Positions 24,733 through 32,532 of a DNA stretch of 64,000 nucleotides are shown one piece after another. The notes below the pieces were generated by a model that saw only the letters and a program-made list of their open reading frames with translations, did no database searches and was not told the DNA's origin. Numbering within the stretch: position 1 is the stretch's first letter; every line of letters starts with the position of its first letter. The position numbers and the translations under genes are program-made. The stretch spans positions 1-64,000 of the forward strand of contig CAJTRZ010000001.1 of NCBI GenBank assembly GCA_910578975.1, in the 5' to 3' direction. The stretch comes from an uncultured Eubacterium sp. (lineage in GTDB: Bacteria; Bacillota; Clostridia; Lachnospirales; Lachnospiraceae).

Positions 24733-26199
24733 TTATTCTTCTAAATCTTCGATTGTTACCTTACTATTATGAGGTATTGGTTTCCACTCAACCTTTTTAA
24801 ACAATGCTATATACTGAGTATATCTTCCAATAATATCAAACGTCGGCCATGTAAAGCAGTATAAAATCTTCTTCCATATACTAAACTTCGGCATCCGTTT
24901 ATATTCAATAATAAAAATATACACTGCAATCCATATATTGATAATATATCTGCATAACCTGTAAAAAATTCTCGCCCATATTACTAACAGCAAACTTAAA
25001 ACATAAGATTTACAGCCTGCATCTAATGTAATATCAATATTTCCTACCAACTGTTTCACTAGGTTTGCTATATAATTATCTCCTCCAAATATCAACATTA
25101 CAACACCTGATTTCCATACAACAAACGGATAAAGAATTAATCTCGTAATAATCCATTTTGCAGCATATATAACATTTTTCGGTATCAACTGAGCAAATGT
25201 ATCAAATGACATAAATCTGTGCCTTATAGTTCTCCATAAATAATTGTACCATTTGTCGCCTTCTTTGTGCTTTGTATTTTTATCTATAAAGATGTTTTTA
25301 AACAATCCCCAGCCACTCTCTGCAAAAGCCTGTAAATGTCCTTTTGACCATCTTAAACGCTGTCTCAGAGCCACTTTAAGATCTGTCGGCTGCTCATCAT
25401 AAAAAACCGCATCATTATTATAGGAAATTTCGTATCCTTCTACAACACAATCTGCCGTAAGAGAACGATCTTCTGTAAGAGATGTATATTTCCATCCATC
25501 TTTGACAATTTCATTGGAAAACATAAATCCCGTCCCCTGAATGTTTGTTGCAAGATGTAACACCGAACGTGCTCTGTGTCTCCACCTGATAGATCTTAAC
25601 CAATGTATGGCATATGTGGAAGCAATCCAACTCTCTGTCCAATTCTTTGTACTTCGGTAAGATGTAATAATCTTCTCTCCTGCATCAAATGACTCATTCA
25701 TTCTGGAAATATAATCTTTCTTTAACAAATTATCAGAATCAAAAATAAAATATCCTTCAAAAGACTTTATCCCATAATCTGCTTCAATCTGTTCAAATAA
25801 ATACTTTAAGGCAAATCCTTTTGTTCTCTCATCCGGATTAAAATGCTCATAACAAATTGCTCCGTTATCTCTGGCTGTTTGTGCTGTATTATCAGTACAA
25901 TTATCAGCAACTACAAAAATTGTAATCAGTTCCTGCGGATAATCCTGTTTTTTTATACTTTTAATCAGATTATGAATAACTGCCTCTTCATTTCTTGCCG
26001 GAATACATACAGCGTACTTATGATTGTTCTTCGCCGGTTTAAACTTCCTTGTAAAAAACAAACTGATAATTATATAAGGTGTATCCTGTATCTTCAATAT
26101 CGACATAAAAATTGTAATAATTCCGGCAACAGCCATTGCCGGTGAATATATATTAGACATAAAATCAACTATTTTGTCCATTACTGCTAAAGCTATCAT
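24733..26199 (-). CDS. Membrane-bound family 2 glycosyltransferase
   Basis: A 488-aa processive-type GT2 enzyme that transfers sugars from a nucleotide donor at the membrane. An N-terminal membrane segment (about 15-40) is followed by the GT-A domain: CIPARNEEAVIHNLI (donor-binding start), VVADNCTDNTAQTAR, FDSDN (metal-binding DxD-like), TEDRSLT (acceptor-binding ED) and QRLRWSKGH (Q-x-x-R-W, characteristic of polymerising enzymes). Several C-terminal membrane segments follow. Product is unknown; the convergent LtaS-like gene makes a cell-envelope polymer plausible. Confidence 0.85.
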   Translation of the reverse strand: MIALAVMDKIVDFMSNIYSPAMAVAGIITIFMSILKIQDTPYIIISLFFTRKFKPAKNNHKYAVCIPARNEEAVIHNLIKSIKKQDYPQELITIFVVADNCTDNTAQTARDNGAICYEHFNPDERTKGFALKYLFEQIEADYGIKSFEGYFIFDSDNLLKKDYISRMNESFDAGEKIITSYRSTKNWTESWIASTYAIHWLRSIRWRHRARSVLHLATNIQGTGFMFSNEIVKDGWKYTSLTEDRSLTADCVVEGYEISYNNDAVFYDEQPTDLKVALRQRLRWSKGHLQAFAESGWGLFKNIFIDKNTKHKEGDKWYNYLWRTIRHRFMSFDTFAQLIPKNVIYAAKWIITRLILYPFVVWKSGVVMLIFGGDNYIANLVKQLVGNIDITLDAGCKSYVLSLLLVIWARIFYRLCRYIINIWIAVYIFIIEYKRMPKFSIWKKILYCFTWPTFDIIGRYTQYIALFKKVEWKPIPHNSKVTIEDLEE

Positions 26200-26330
26200 A
26201 CTAATGTTTTCCCTTTCTTTTGTGTAAATCTATTATATTATACTAGCAAGTGATGCAAAATACTAGGGGGAATTTTTACACGTATAAGAAAAAAGTTATG
26301 ACAACGTTTTTGTTATCACAACTCCTATTT

Positions 26331-26520
26331 CTATTTTATAACTCTAACTTTTTTATCGCATTTAATTTTCTTTTTCTTTAACTTTGTCTTTCGAATATCA
26401 ATTTTACGAATCTTATTGTTTTTACATGAAAAAGCTTTTAACTTCTTACTTTTCTTTAAATTTAGTATCCTGATTTTATTATTGTCACACTTTAAAGATT
26501 TTAGTCTTTTACATAATTTC
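26331..26520 (-). pseudogene. Remnant of a leucine-rich-repeat surface protein
   Basis: About 60 codons encode two to three repeats of the form L-x-L-x-C-x-N-N-K-I-x-x-L-x-L/I followed by a lysine-rich end (KKKKIKCDKKVRVIK and stop). This is the C terminus of an LRR protein of the secreted clostridial type. It has no start, and its upstream part runs into the end of the DUF2007 gene in another frame, so the rest has been deleted. Confidence 0.55.
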
Positions 26521-26835
26521 AAAAACAAATATGCTAATAAAAACAAGCATCCAAAAGATAATCATTATCCATGCAAAAATTCTCTGTCCCTTATAACTAC
26601 CTGTTTTATTTTTTGTTTGTTGGTTTTCAAAAACGCTTTTGATGAGTTGCCTTGCTCTATTATAATCTGAATCTGGCACATAAATCTGGCAATCTGCATT
26701 ATACACTGCACCAAGTATTTTCATATAATCACCTGCACCACAATACCTTACATCCGCTTGTATTCCATTTTCATCTAAAACACCAATAATTAAATCTACA
26801 TCTAATTGATGTCCTGTGTGATATACTTCTCTCAT
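26509..26835 (-). CDS. DUF2007-type putative signal-transducing protein with C-terminal anchor
   Basis: The 108-aa protein has an N-terminal DUF2007-like fold (MREVYHTGHQLDVDLIIGVLDENGIQADVR...GDYMKILGAVYNADCQIYVPDSDYNRARQLI), annotated in databases as a putative prokaryotic signal-transducing domain of unknown mechanism, then a hydrophilic linker and one C-terminal membrane segment (about 87-107). GGAG lies upstream. It overlaps the LRR remnant at its 3' end. Confidence 0.65.
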   Translation of the reverse strand: MREVYHTGHQLDVDLIIGVLDENGIQADVRYCGAGDYMKILGAVYNADCQIYVPDSDYNRARQLIKSVFENQQTKNKTGSYKGQRIFAWIMIIFWMLVFISIFVFEIM

Positions 26836-26887
26836 AGCGTTCTCCTTTTTACTTTTTATTTTGTAAAGTCAGAAATAAAAAAAACTG

Positions 26888-27622
26888 CTACTCCATTTTA
26901 AACTCTTTGTCAATTTCACTTGCATCATTAATCTCATCAAAATTCTGCTTATCTACAAGTTTATCTTTAATTTTCTCAAACTTTAAATCCCACTTGTTTT
27001 CTATTTCTTCCGTTGCCATATTGCTTTTTTGCTTCTGCTTAAACTGTTCCTCTAAATGTTTTACATACTTTTGAACTGGTAATAATTTTTGATATACATA
27101 ATATTCGTATTCCCAATATTCCTCTTCATTTTCAAAACCATCCATTATATCTTTAACTTCTTCTTGATTTTCAGCACTATTCAGCATAATCTTTAATTCC
27201 TTTAGATACTCTTTTATTTCCTCTGAAGTCACATCAAAACCATGCTTTACTGCTTCAACATATAATGCATTTTGTTCTTTAACATGCTCTTCTGCTTTCT
27301 CTTTTGCTTTGCTTCTAGCTTCCCCATTTAAGACATAATAATTCTCTGCCTGTTGAATTTCCTGATCTGTAACTAATATATCTTTTCCTGCTGCATATAC
27401 GTCTTTTGCATCCACTGTATTTTCAGAATATTCACCAACAAGAGATATTTTATAGTCTCCACCATTCTTTTGTGCTACGTTTTCATCATAATCTTCTTTA
27501 AGCTTTTCTCCCCAAATTTCGTTCTCATTTTCAATAAAATACCCCCTTGTCACCGATGAAGCACCAATAACTATACTTAAAACTATACTACTAATTACTA
27601 TCTTTTTTCTTAAATTTTTCAT
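26888..27622 (-). CDS. Secreted SurA_N-like helical protein
   Basis: The 244-aa protein begins with a signal-anchor sequence (about 8-26). Residues about 75-200 resemble the N-terminal helical domain of SurA/PrsA-type chaperones: a segment ILVTDQEIQQAENYYVLNG, then a charged helix, then HGFDVTSEEIKEYLKEL, which match that family's pattern. No parvulin isomerase domain follows; the C terminus is a charged helix. It may be a dedicated chaperone for the secreted protein encoded 15 nt upstream. AGGAGG precedes the ATG. Confidence 0.6.
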   Translation of the reverse strand: MKNLRKKIVISSIVLSIVIGASSVTRGYFIENENEIWGEKLKEDYDENVAQKNGGDYKISLVGEYSENTVDAKDVYAAGKDILVTDQEIQQAENYYVLNGEARSKAKEKAEEHVKEQNALYVEAVKHGFDVTSEEIKEYLKELKIMLNSAENQEEVKDIMDGFENEEEYWEYEYYVYQKLLPVQKYVKHLEEQFKQKQKSNMATEEIENKWDLKFEKIKDKLVDKQNFDEINDASEIDKEFKME

Positions 27623-27637
27623 ATCTTCCTCCTATAT

Positions 27638-28186
27638 TTAATTCGTTTTTAAATTTAGTTTAACGGTATTTCCACGCACTGGTATATTAGCTCCCTTACA
27701 GTAAACACTATAATTTACCTGTGCCTTACATTTAGTAGCCTTGCTATAATTTTTATTTTTTTCATTTCTATCACAACAAAAGAAATCCCATGTACCATCT
27801 GACAAAGCATCACATGGCTTCCATTTTTTAAAAGTATGTAAGGTTTTTCCATTACCATCAATATGCTTTACTTTTCCTATACTAAATGAAGGTCGCTCTG
27901 TCGCATATGCAGTTCTATATGCATAAAACAAATCTCTATTATAAAATTTGTTTTTACTGTTTTTCTGTTTGGTATATCTCTCCATATAATTAATCCAAAT
28001 CATAATTGATGACCAGCCACCTTCCGGCACTGTGAATACATGTGTCGTTTTATAATTTACTACTTTATAATATGACTTTGCGAATACATTTTCTAAGAAC
28101 ATATTATTAAATAATAAAGCACTTATAAGAATGAAAGTGGTTATTATTTTTAACCTTTTAGTTATAATTTTTTTCTGGCTTTTCAT
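27638..28186 (-). CDS. Unrecognised secreted protein
   Basis: The product of about 182 aa has a clear signal peptide (basic MKSQKKIITKRLK, hydrophobic core, cleavage after NVFAKS-like region near residue 37). The mature part is basic and beta-rich, with a Cys-Cys pair (WDFFCCDRN) and two more cysteines (KCKAQVNYSVYCK), which may form disulphides. No family was recognised. The ATG at 28186 follows a run of G residues by 7 nt; a longer form from 28282 has no signal-peptide logic. It appears co-transcribed with the SurA_N-like gene 15 nt downstream, so the two probably act together outside the cell. Confidence 0.6.
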   Translation of the reverse strand: MKSQKKIITKRLKIITTFILISALLFNNMFLENVFAKSYYKVVNYKTTHVFTVPEGGWSSIMIWINYMERYTKQKNSKNKFYNRDLFYAYRTAYATERPSFSIGKVKHIDGNGKTLHTFKKWKPCDALSDGTWDFFCCDRNEKNKNYSKATKCKAQVNYSVYCKGANIPVRGNTVKLNLKTN

Positions 28187-28286
28187 ATGTTTACCCCCCC
28201 CTATCACTTTCTTATCACATTTTATGTCATTACAAAATCTATTGCAAGAACTTTTCATCGACATTTTTCGACTCGTTCGCAAAATA

Positions 28287-28346
28287 ACTTAGCATCTTGA
28301 CCTTCGTTCAATCTGCGCGTGGCATTCGCAGAATGCCTCAATATAA
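28287..28346. repeat. 60-bp direct repeat, copy 1
   Basis: Begins ACTTAGCATCTTGACC and ends AATATAA. It matches copy 2 at 56 of 60 positions. It contains the hairpin GGCATTC-GCA-GAATGCC. The TTGAC/GTCAA hairpin of copy 2 is damaged here by a G-to-T difference. Confidence 0.85.
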
Positions 28347-28507
28347 ATATTCTTTTCGAAAAGCGTCTATCTTACTGATTTGCCATCCGGCAAATCAATA
28401 AGCGTCGGCATTTGAAAAATGCCAACGATAAATAAAAAAGAGAAGCTTTCGCTCGTACAAGTACGGCGAATTCTTCCTGTGTACTTTTACAAATCACAAC
28501 CTACGCG

Positions 28508-28567
28508 ACTTAGCATCTTGACCTTCGGTCAATCTGCGCACGGCATTCGCAGAATGCCTTAATATAA
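28508..28567. repeat. 60-bp direct repeat, copy 2
   Basis: Matches copy 1 (56/60). It carries an intact TTGAC-CTTCG-GTCAA stem-loop and GGCATTC-GCA-GAATGCC, and leads straight into the 21-bp inverted repeat. Confidence 0.85.
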
Positions 28568-28628
28568 GAAAAGAGAGAAAAACTCATTCGTGCAAGCACG
28601 ATTCGTCTTCTCTCTTTTCTTATATTAA
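28559..28628 (-). terminator. Large stem-loop after rplQ, possible superoperon terminator or processing site
   Basis: A perfect 21-bp inverted repeat: the left arm starts TTAATATAAGAAAAG (28559-28579) and the right arm lies at 28608-28628. The 28-nt loop contains its own hairpin CGTGC-AA-GCACG. It starts 25 nt after the rplQ stop. There is no clean U-tract, so protection of the 3' end or processing is as likely as termination. Confidence 0.5.
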
Positions 28629-28652
28629 GTCGCTTTGCTCAACGCTTCGCGT

Positions 28653-29180
28653 CTATACTAATTCTAGTAATACTTCCATTGCTGCATCACCTTTACGCTG
28701 GCCAATCTTTACGATTCTTGTGTAACCACCTTTACGGTCTGCATACTTTGGAGCAATCTCGTCAAATAACTTATTTGTCAAATCAACTTTCTTTGAATCT
28801 CTCTTCTTTCCAGTACTATTTTCAGTAACTGTGTAAAGAACTTTATTCATCTGACGTCTAGCGTGAAGTTTTGAAGGCTGATCTTTCTTAATAGTTTTCT
28901 TTACTTCATCGAAAACTGTTACTTTCTTGCCATCAACAACTTCTTTGATTCTCTTACCATCTTTATCTTTACGGGCAACTTTTGCTGTTACTTCAACTTC
29001 ATCAAAGTTATCTTTTTCTCTAACTGCTAATGCAATAAGACCTTCTGCAACTTTGCTGATTTCTTTAGCTCTTGCTTCTGTAGTAACAATCTTGCCGTTA
29101 TTTAAAAGACTAGTAACCTGACCTCTAATTAAAGCTTTTCTCTGACTTGAAGTTCTTCCAAGTTTTCTATAACCTGCCAT
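28653..29180 (-). CDS. rplQ: 50S ribosomal protein L17, enlarged form
   Basis: L17 lies at the exit region of the 50S subunit. The N terminus GYRKLGRTSSQRKALIRG and the C terminus RKGGYTRIVKIGQRKGDAAMEVLLELV are canonical. The 175-aa length exceeds the usual 112-130 aa because of an insertion of about 45 residues (about 56-102) before the conserved LHARRQM segment; the insertion is charged (EVTAKVARKDKDGKRIKEV and onward). It is the last gene of the alpha operon, 35 nt after rpoA. Confidence 0.96.
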   Translation of the reverse strand: MAGYRKLGRTSSQRKALIRGQVTSLLNNGKIVTTEARAKEISKVAEGLIALAVREKDNFDEVEVTAKVARKDKDGKRIKEVVDGKKVTVFDEVKKTIKKDQPSKLHARRQMNKVLYTVTENSTGKKRDSKKVDLTNKLFDEIAPKYADRKGGYTRIVKIGQRKGDAAMEVLLELV

Positions 29181-29215
29181 TTTCTTACCTCCATAATGCT
29201 AATAAACTTTGTTTA

Positions 29216-30175
29216 TTAGTTTTCGTCGCTTGGTTTCAATCCAAGGCCGAGTTCTTTTAACTTAGCAAGTACTTCTTCTAACGACTTACGACCAAGATTT
29301 CTAACCTTCATCATATCATCTGAAGTCTTGTTTACTAATTCCTCAACTGTATTGATACCTGCTCTCTTCAAACAATTGTATGAACGAACTGATAACTCTA
29401 ATTCATCAATGTTCATTTCTAACACTTTATCAATCTCATCGTCAACCGGCTCAGCAATAACCTCAATATCTTTTGAAGTCTCTGAAAGGTCAATAAATAA
29501 TTTTAAGTGTTCACAAAGAACCTTTGATGCTAAACTTACAGCCTCATCAGTATCTAATGTACCGTTTGTAAATACATCTAATGTAAGTTTATCAAAATCT
29601 GTAACCTGACCTACACGGGTATTTTCAACTGCCATATTTACTCTTTCTACTGGTGTGTAGATTGAATCAACAGCAATTACGCCGATTGGCAGGCTATCAT
29701 TCTTATTCTTATCTGAACTTACATAACCTCTTCCCTTAGTAATGATTAATTCCATACTAAGTTTGCTATCAGCACCACCGTTAAGTGTTGCAATAACCAA
29801 ATCCGGGTTTAAAATTTCTATCTCAGAATCTGTTTGGATATCAGCAGCTGTAACTACCTGGTCTCCAGTAACATCAATATGAGCAATCTTAGGTTCATCT
29901 GTTGTACTGTTATTTCTAATCTCGAGCTGTTTAATATTTAAAACAATCTCTGTGACATCTTCTTTCACTCCAGGTACTGAACTGAATTCATGAAGAACTC
30001 CGTCAATTTTAATCTGGCTTACTGCAGAACCTGGTAAAGATGATAGCATAATTCTTCTTAATGCATTTCCAAGAGTTGTACCATAACCTCTTTCGAGTGG
30101 TTCTACTACAAACTTACCATATCTTCCATCATCTGATTTTTCTACTAAAATATTTGGTTTCTCAAAATCGAACAC
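29216..30175 (-). CDS. rpoA: DNA-directed RNA polymerase subunit alpha
   Basis: The 319-aa subunit starts assembly of RNA polymerase and contacts UP elements and activators. The N-terminal dimerisation domain shows ERGYGTTLGNALRRIMLSSLPGSAV (about 28-52) and the C-terminal domain shows ELSVRSYNCLKRAGINTVEEL...VRNLGRKSLEEV (about 252-305). It lies between rpsD and rplQ in the standard order. Confidence 0.98.
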   Translation of the reverse strand: MFDFEKPNILVEKSDDGRYGKFVVEPLERGYGTTLGNALRRIMLSSLPGSAVSQIKIDGVLHEFSSVPGVKEDVTEIVLNIKQLEIRNNSTTDEPKIAHIDVTGDQVVTAADIQTDSEIEILNPDLVIATLNGGADSKLSMELIITKGRGYVSSDKNKNDSLPIGVIAVDSIYTPVERVNMAVENTRVGQVTDFDKLTLDVFTNGTLDTDEAVSLASKVLCEHLKLFIDLSETSKDIEVIAEPVDDEIDKVLEMNIDELELSVRSYNCLKRAGINTVEELVNKTSDDMMKVRNLGRKSLEEVLAKLKELGLGLKPSDEN

Positions 30176-30243
30176 TAATAGCCCCTCCTTTATTGGGAAT
30201 TGCTTATACCTACTGGGAACAATATATATAAATAAGATAAATC

Positions 30244-30837
30244 TTACTTAGAATATAACTCGACAATAAGCATTTCATCTACAGGTACATCAATTTCTTC
30301 TCTCTTTGGAAGTTCTTTGATTTCACCTTTAAGATTATCCTGGTCAACTTCAACCCATGCTGGGACTGTTCTTCCACCAGTTACTTCAATGATGTCCTTA
30401 TATCTCTGTGAACCTTTGCAGTTCTCTTTGATTTCAATAACATCTCCTACTTTGATAAGGTATGAAGGAATGTTTACCTGCTTACCATTTACCAAAACAT
30501 GTTTATGGTCAACAATCTGTCTAGCTTCTTTTCTTGTTCTTGCAAATCCCATACGGAATACTACATTATCAAGTCTTGTCTCTAACATGACCATAAGATT
30601 TTCACCTGTCTGTCCAGGTTTCTTCTGTGCCTTTTTATAGTAATTTCTGAAAGGCTTTTCTAATACACCATAAATGAATTTTGCTTTCTGCTTTTCTCTA
30701 AGCTGAAGACCATATTCACTCATCTTTCTATTAGATCTGTTTAAATTTCTATTTGATTTCTTGTCTATTCCTAAATAAATTGGATCTAAACCAAGTGATC
30801 TACATCTTTTAAGAACAGGAACTCTATTTACTGCCAT
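30244..30837 (-). CDS. rpsD: 30S ribosomal protein S4
   Basis: The 197-aa primary 16S rRNA-binding protein contains the S4 RNA-binding domain LDNVVFRMGFARTRKEARQIVDHKHVLVNGKQVNIPSY (about 88-125). The N terminus lacks the zinc-binding cysteines of some S4 proteins (CRSLGLDP has only one), so it is the zinc-free type. rpoA follows after a 68-nt gap. Confidence 0.98.
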   Translation of the reverse strand: MAVNRVPVLKRCRSLGLDPIYLGIDKKSNRNLNRSNRKMSEYGLQLREKQKAKFIYGVLEKPFRNYYKKAQKKPGQTGENLMVMLETRLDNVVFRMGFARTRKEARQIVDHKHVLVNGKQVNIPSYLIKVGDVIEIKENCKGSQRYKDIIEVTGGRTVPAWVEVDQDNLKGEIKELPKREEIDVPVDEMLIVELYSK

Positions 30838-30854
30838 TTCTATTCCCTCCTAAA

Positions 30855-31250
30855 TTAGACTCTTCTACGTTTTGGTGGGCGACATCCATTATGAGGTACT
30901 GGAGTTACGTCCTTAATTGATGTAACTTCAAGACCACATGTAGCAAGGGCACGAATAGCTGCCTCTCTACCTGATCCTGGACCCTTAACCATAACATCTA
31001 CTGATTTTAAACCATGAACTAAAGCTGCTTTTGTTGCAGTTTCTGCTGCCATCTGAGCTGCATAAGGAGTAGATTTCTTTGAACCTCTAAATCCTAGACC
31101 GCCAGCACTTGCCCATGATAAAGCATTTCCTTCAGCATCTGTCAATGTGACAATTGTATTATTAAATGATGCCTGGATATGTGCCTGTCCGTGTTCAACG
31201 TTTTTCTTAACACGCTTTTTTGTCACTTTCTTTGTAACTTTCTTAGCCAT
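30855..31250 (-). CDS. rpsK: 30S ribosomal protein S11
   Basis: 131 aa. The signature block AHIQASFNNTIVTLTD, the SSx-like SAGGLGFRGSKKSTPYAAQ, and the C terminus TPVPHNGCRPPKRRRV are diagnostic. S11 forms part of the 30S platform. Standard alpha-operon position between rpsM and rpsD. Confidence 0.98.
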   Translation of the reverse strand: MAKKVTKKVTKKRVKKNVEHGQAHIQASFNNTIVTLTDAEGNALSWASAGGLGFRGSKKSTPYAAQMAAETATKAALVHGLKSVDVMVKGPGSGREAAIRALATCGLEVTSIKDVTPVPHNGCRPPKRRRV

Positions 31251-31280
31251 TTCTAAACTAACCTCCCTTATGGGTTTCTA

Positions 31281-31649
31281 CTATTTTTTCTTGTTCGCTA
31301 CAGTTCTCTTAGGACCTTTTCTTGTTCTGGCATTATTCTTTGTATTCTGACCACGAACAGGAAGTCCACGTCTATGACGAATGCCTCTATAGCATCCAAT
31401 TTCCTGTAATCTCTTAATGTTTAAAGCGATTTCTCTTCTTAAATCACCTTCTACTGTCTGACTTGCATCGATAACATCACTAATCTTTTTAACTTCGTCA
31501 TCAGTTAAATCCTTACATCTTGTGCTAGGATCAACGCCAGCTTCAGTTAAAATTCTCTTAGAACTTGAAATACCGATTCCATAAATATAAGTCAAGCCAA
31601 TCTCAACTCTCTTTTCTCTTGGTAAATCAACACCTGAAATACGAGCCAT
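31281..31649 (-). CDS. rpsM: 30S ribosomal protein S13
   Basis: 122 aa from the ATG at 31649, which follows GGAGG by a normal distance; the in-frame ATG five codons upstream (31664) itself overlaps that site. ARISGVDLPREKRVEIGLTYIYGIG and GLPVRGQNTKNNARTRKGP are family signatures. S13 contacts tRNA and 50S across the intersubunit bridge. Confidence 0.97.
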   Translation of the reverse strand: MARISGVDLPREKRVEIGLTYIYGIGISSSKRILTEAGVDPSTRCKDLTDDEVKKISDVIDASQTVEGDLRREIALNIKRLQEIGCYRGIRHRRGLPVRGQNTKNNARTRKGPKRTVANKKK

Positions 31650-31953
31650 GTGTATAACCTCCATTAGTTAATTTGTATGAATCATCAAATAGCGTAGCCC
31701 GTGTTTCCACGTCTGAAATGTGTACGCTTCCAAAAATCCATAGTTTAAAGTTTCTATTCATTCTTAAAGTTTCAGCAAATTACTTAGAATGATTAGGGAA
31801 TTCTCCCTCATATTTAATAGTAACTCTCTATCACACTAGATACTATGTAACACTAGAGTTACTGCAGCCGCATGTTCATTGTAGTTAAAATAACTACAAA
31901 CACACAAACAAGTGAATAATAAAAATCATTCACTGTCATTCAAAAACTTATTA
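31650..31953 (-). other. 304-nt gap between rpmJ and rpsM with hairpins
   Basis: No coding sequence is seen. On the minus strand there are several stems: TTGTAGTT/AACTACAA near 31882-31902, AACTCT/AGAGTT near 31822-31868, and GAGGGAGAATTCCCT near 31797-31811. Such a long gap is unusual inside this operon; it may be a ribosomal-protein leader controlling rpsM-rpsK-rpsD-rpoA-rplQ. No clear promoter was assigned. Confidence 0.4.
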
Positions 31954-32067
31954 TTAGCCCTGACGCTGTTTGTGTTTTGGATTCTCGCAGATTATTCTTA
32001 CGATTCCTTTTCTTTTAATGACTTTGCATTTTTCGCAAATTGGTTTAACTGATGATCTAACTTTCAC
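31954..32067 (-). CDS. rpmJ: 50S ribosomal protein L36, GTG start
   Basis: The 37-aa product reads MKVRSSVKPICEKCKVIKRK and continues GIVRIICENPKHKQRQG. Cys11, Cys14, Cys27 and His32 form the zinc site, so it is the zinc-dependent type. The start codon is GTG (32065-32067), preceded by AGGAGG. It follows infA on the same strand after the 136-bp fold-back element. Confidence 0.95.
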   Translation of the reverse strand: MKVRSSVKPICEKCKVIKRKGIVRIICENPKHKQRQG

Positions 32068-32159
32068 AGTAAAATCCTCCTTCCACAAAAAAGTCCGAGT
32101 ACTATATTACCACGAATAGGAAATTATTACAAGAACTTTTTTAAAATTTATTTGTTATC

Positions 32160-32295
32160 CAGTTCAGTCATGCGATATAAGTTAGATATAGCAATGTGTC
32201 TGCTTGCAGACTTCATACTATATCTAACTTATATCATATGGTGAACAACCACAGCGAAGGAAATCCATAGGATTTTCGAGCTGATGGCTGAACTG
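32160..32295. repeat. 136-bp fold-back element between rpmJ and infA
   Basis: The ends are inverted repeats: CAGTTCAGTCAT (32160-32171) and ATGGCTGAACTG (32284-32295), 11 of 12 matching. Inside, a perfect 18-bp inverted repeat GATATAAGTTAGATATAG (32174-32191) with its partner at 32218-32235 encloses GTCTG-CTTG-CAGAC. A second hairpin, CAGC-GAA-GGAAATCC-ATA-GGATTTTC-GA-GCTG, fills about 32251-32284. As RNA this is a closed three-way junction. The element directly abuts the infA stop codon (TAA at 32296-32298). It resembles a small non-autonomous inverted-repeat element or a structured RNA. Confidence 0.75.
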
Positions 32296-32514
32296 TTATT
32301 TATCACGCCATATGATTCTTCCTTTAGATAAATCGTATGGAGACATTTCTATCGTTACTGTGTCACCTGGAAGAATCTTAATATAGTTCATACGTAGTTT
32401 TCCACTAATATGTGCAAGCACAATATGACCATTTTCAAGTTCTACCTTAAACATAGCGTTTGGTAACTTTTCTACAACTTTTCCTTCTATTTCAATTACA
32501 TCTGCCTTTGACAT
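32296..32514 (-). CDS. infA: Translation initiation factor IF-1
   Basis: The 72-aa single OB-fold protein has the invariant pattern EGKVVEKLPNAMFKVELENGHIVLAHISGKLRMNYIKILPGDTV and ends in LSKGRIIWR. It binds the 30S A site during initiation. 18 nt after map. Confidence 0.98.
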   Translation of the reverse strand: MSKADVIEIEGKVVEKLPNAMFKVELENGHIVLAHISGKLRMNYIKILPGDTVTIEMSPYDLSKGRIIWRDK

Positions 32515-32532
32515 TTATATTCCTCCTATATT

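Larger units (their letters stand above)
28187..28652. other. Repeat-rich non-coding stretch after rplQ
   Basis: No gene is seen. Besides the two 60-bp repeats and the 21-bp inverted repeat listed separately, there are perfect small hairpins: TGATTTGCC/GGCAAATCA (near 28376-28397), GGCATTT/AAATGCC (near 28407-28423), GGCATTC/GAATGCC inside each repeat, and CGTAC-AA-GTACG (near 28453-28465), which parallels CGTGC-AA-GCACG (28589-28600). The whole forms two degenerate copies of a composite unit. Confidence 0.6.

Noticed and set aside
26331..26546. 71-aa LRR frame as an intact gene
   Set aside because: Its first residues are an out-of-frame overlap with the DUF2007 gene and it lacks a start region and signal peptide. 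It is treated as a remnant.
28287..28567. CRISPR array from the repeated 60-bp units
   Set aside because: Only two copies, longer than CRISPR repeats, spaced by 161 bp, with internal hairpins and no cas genes.
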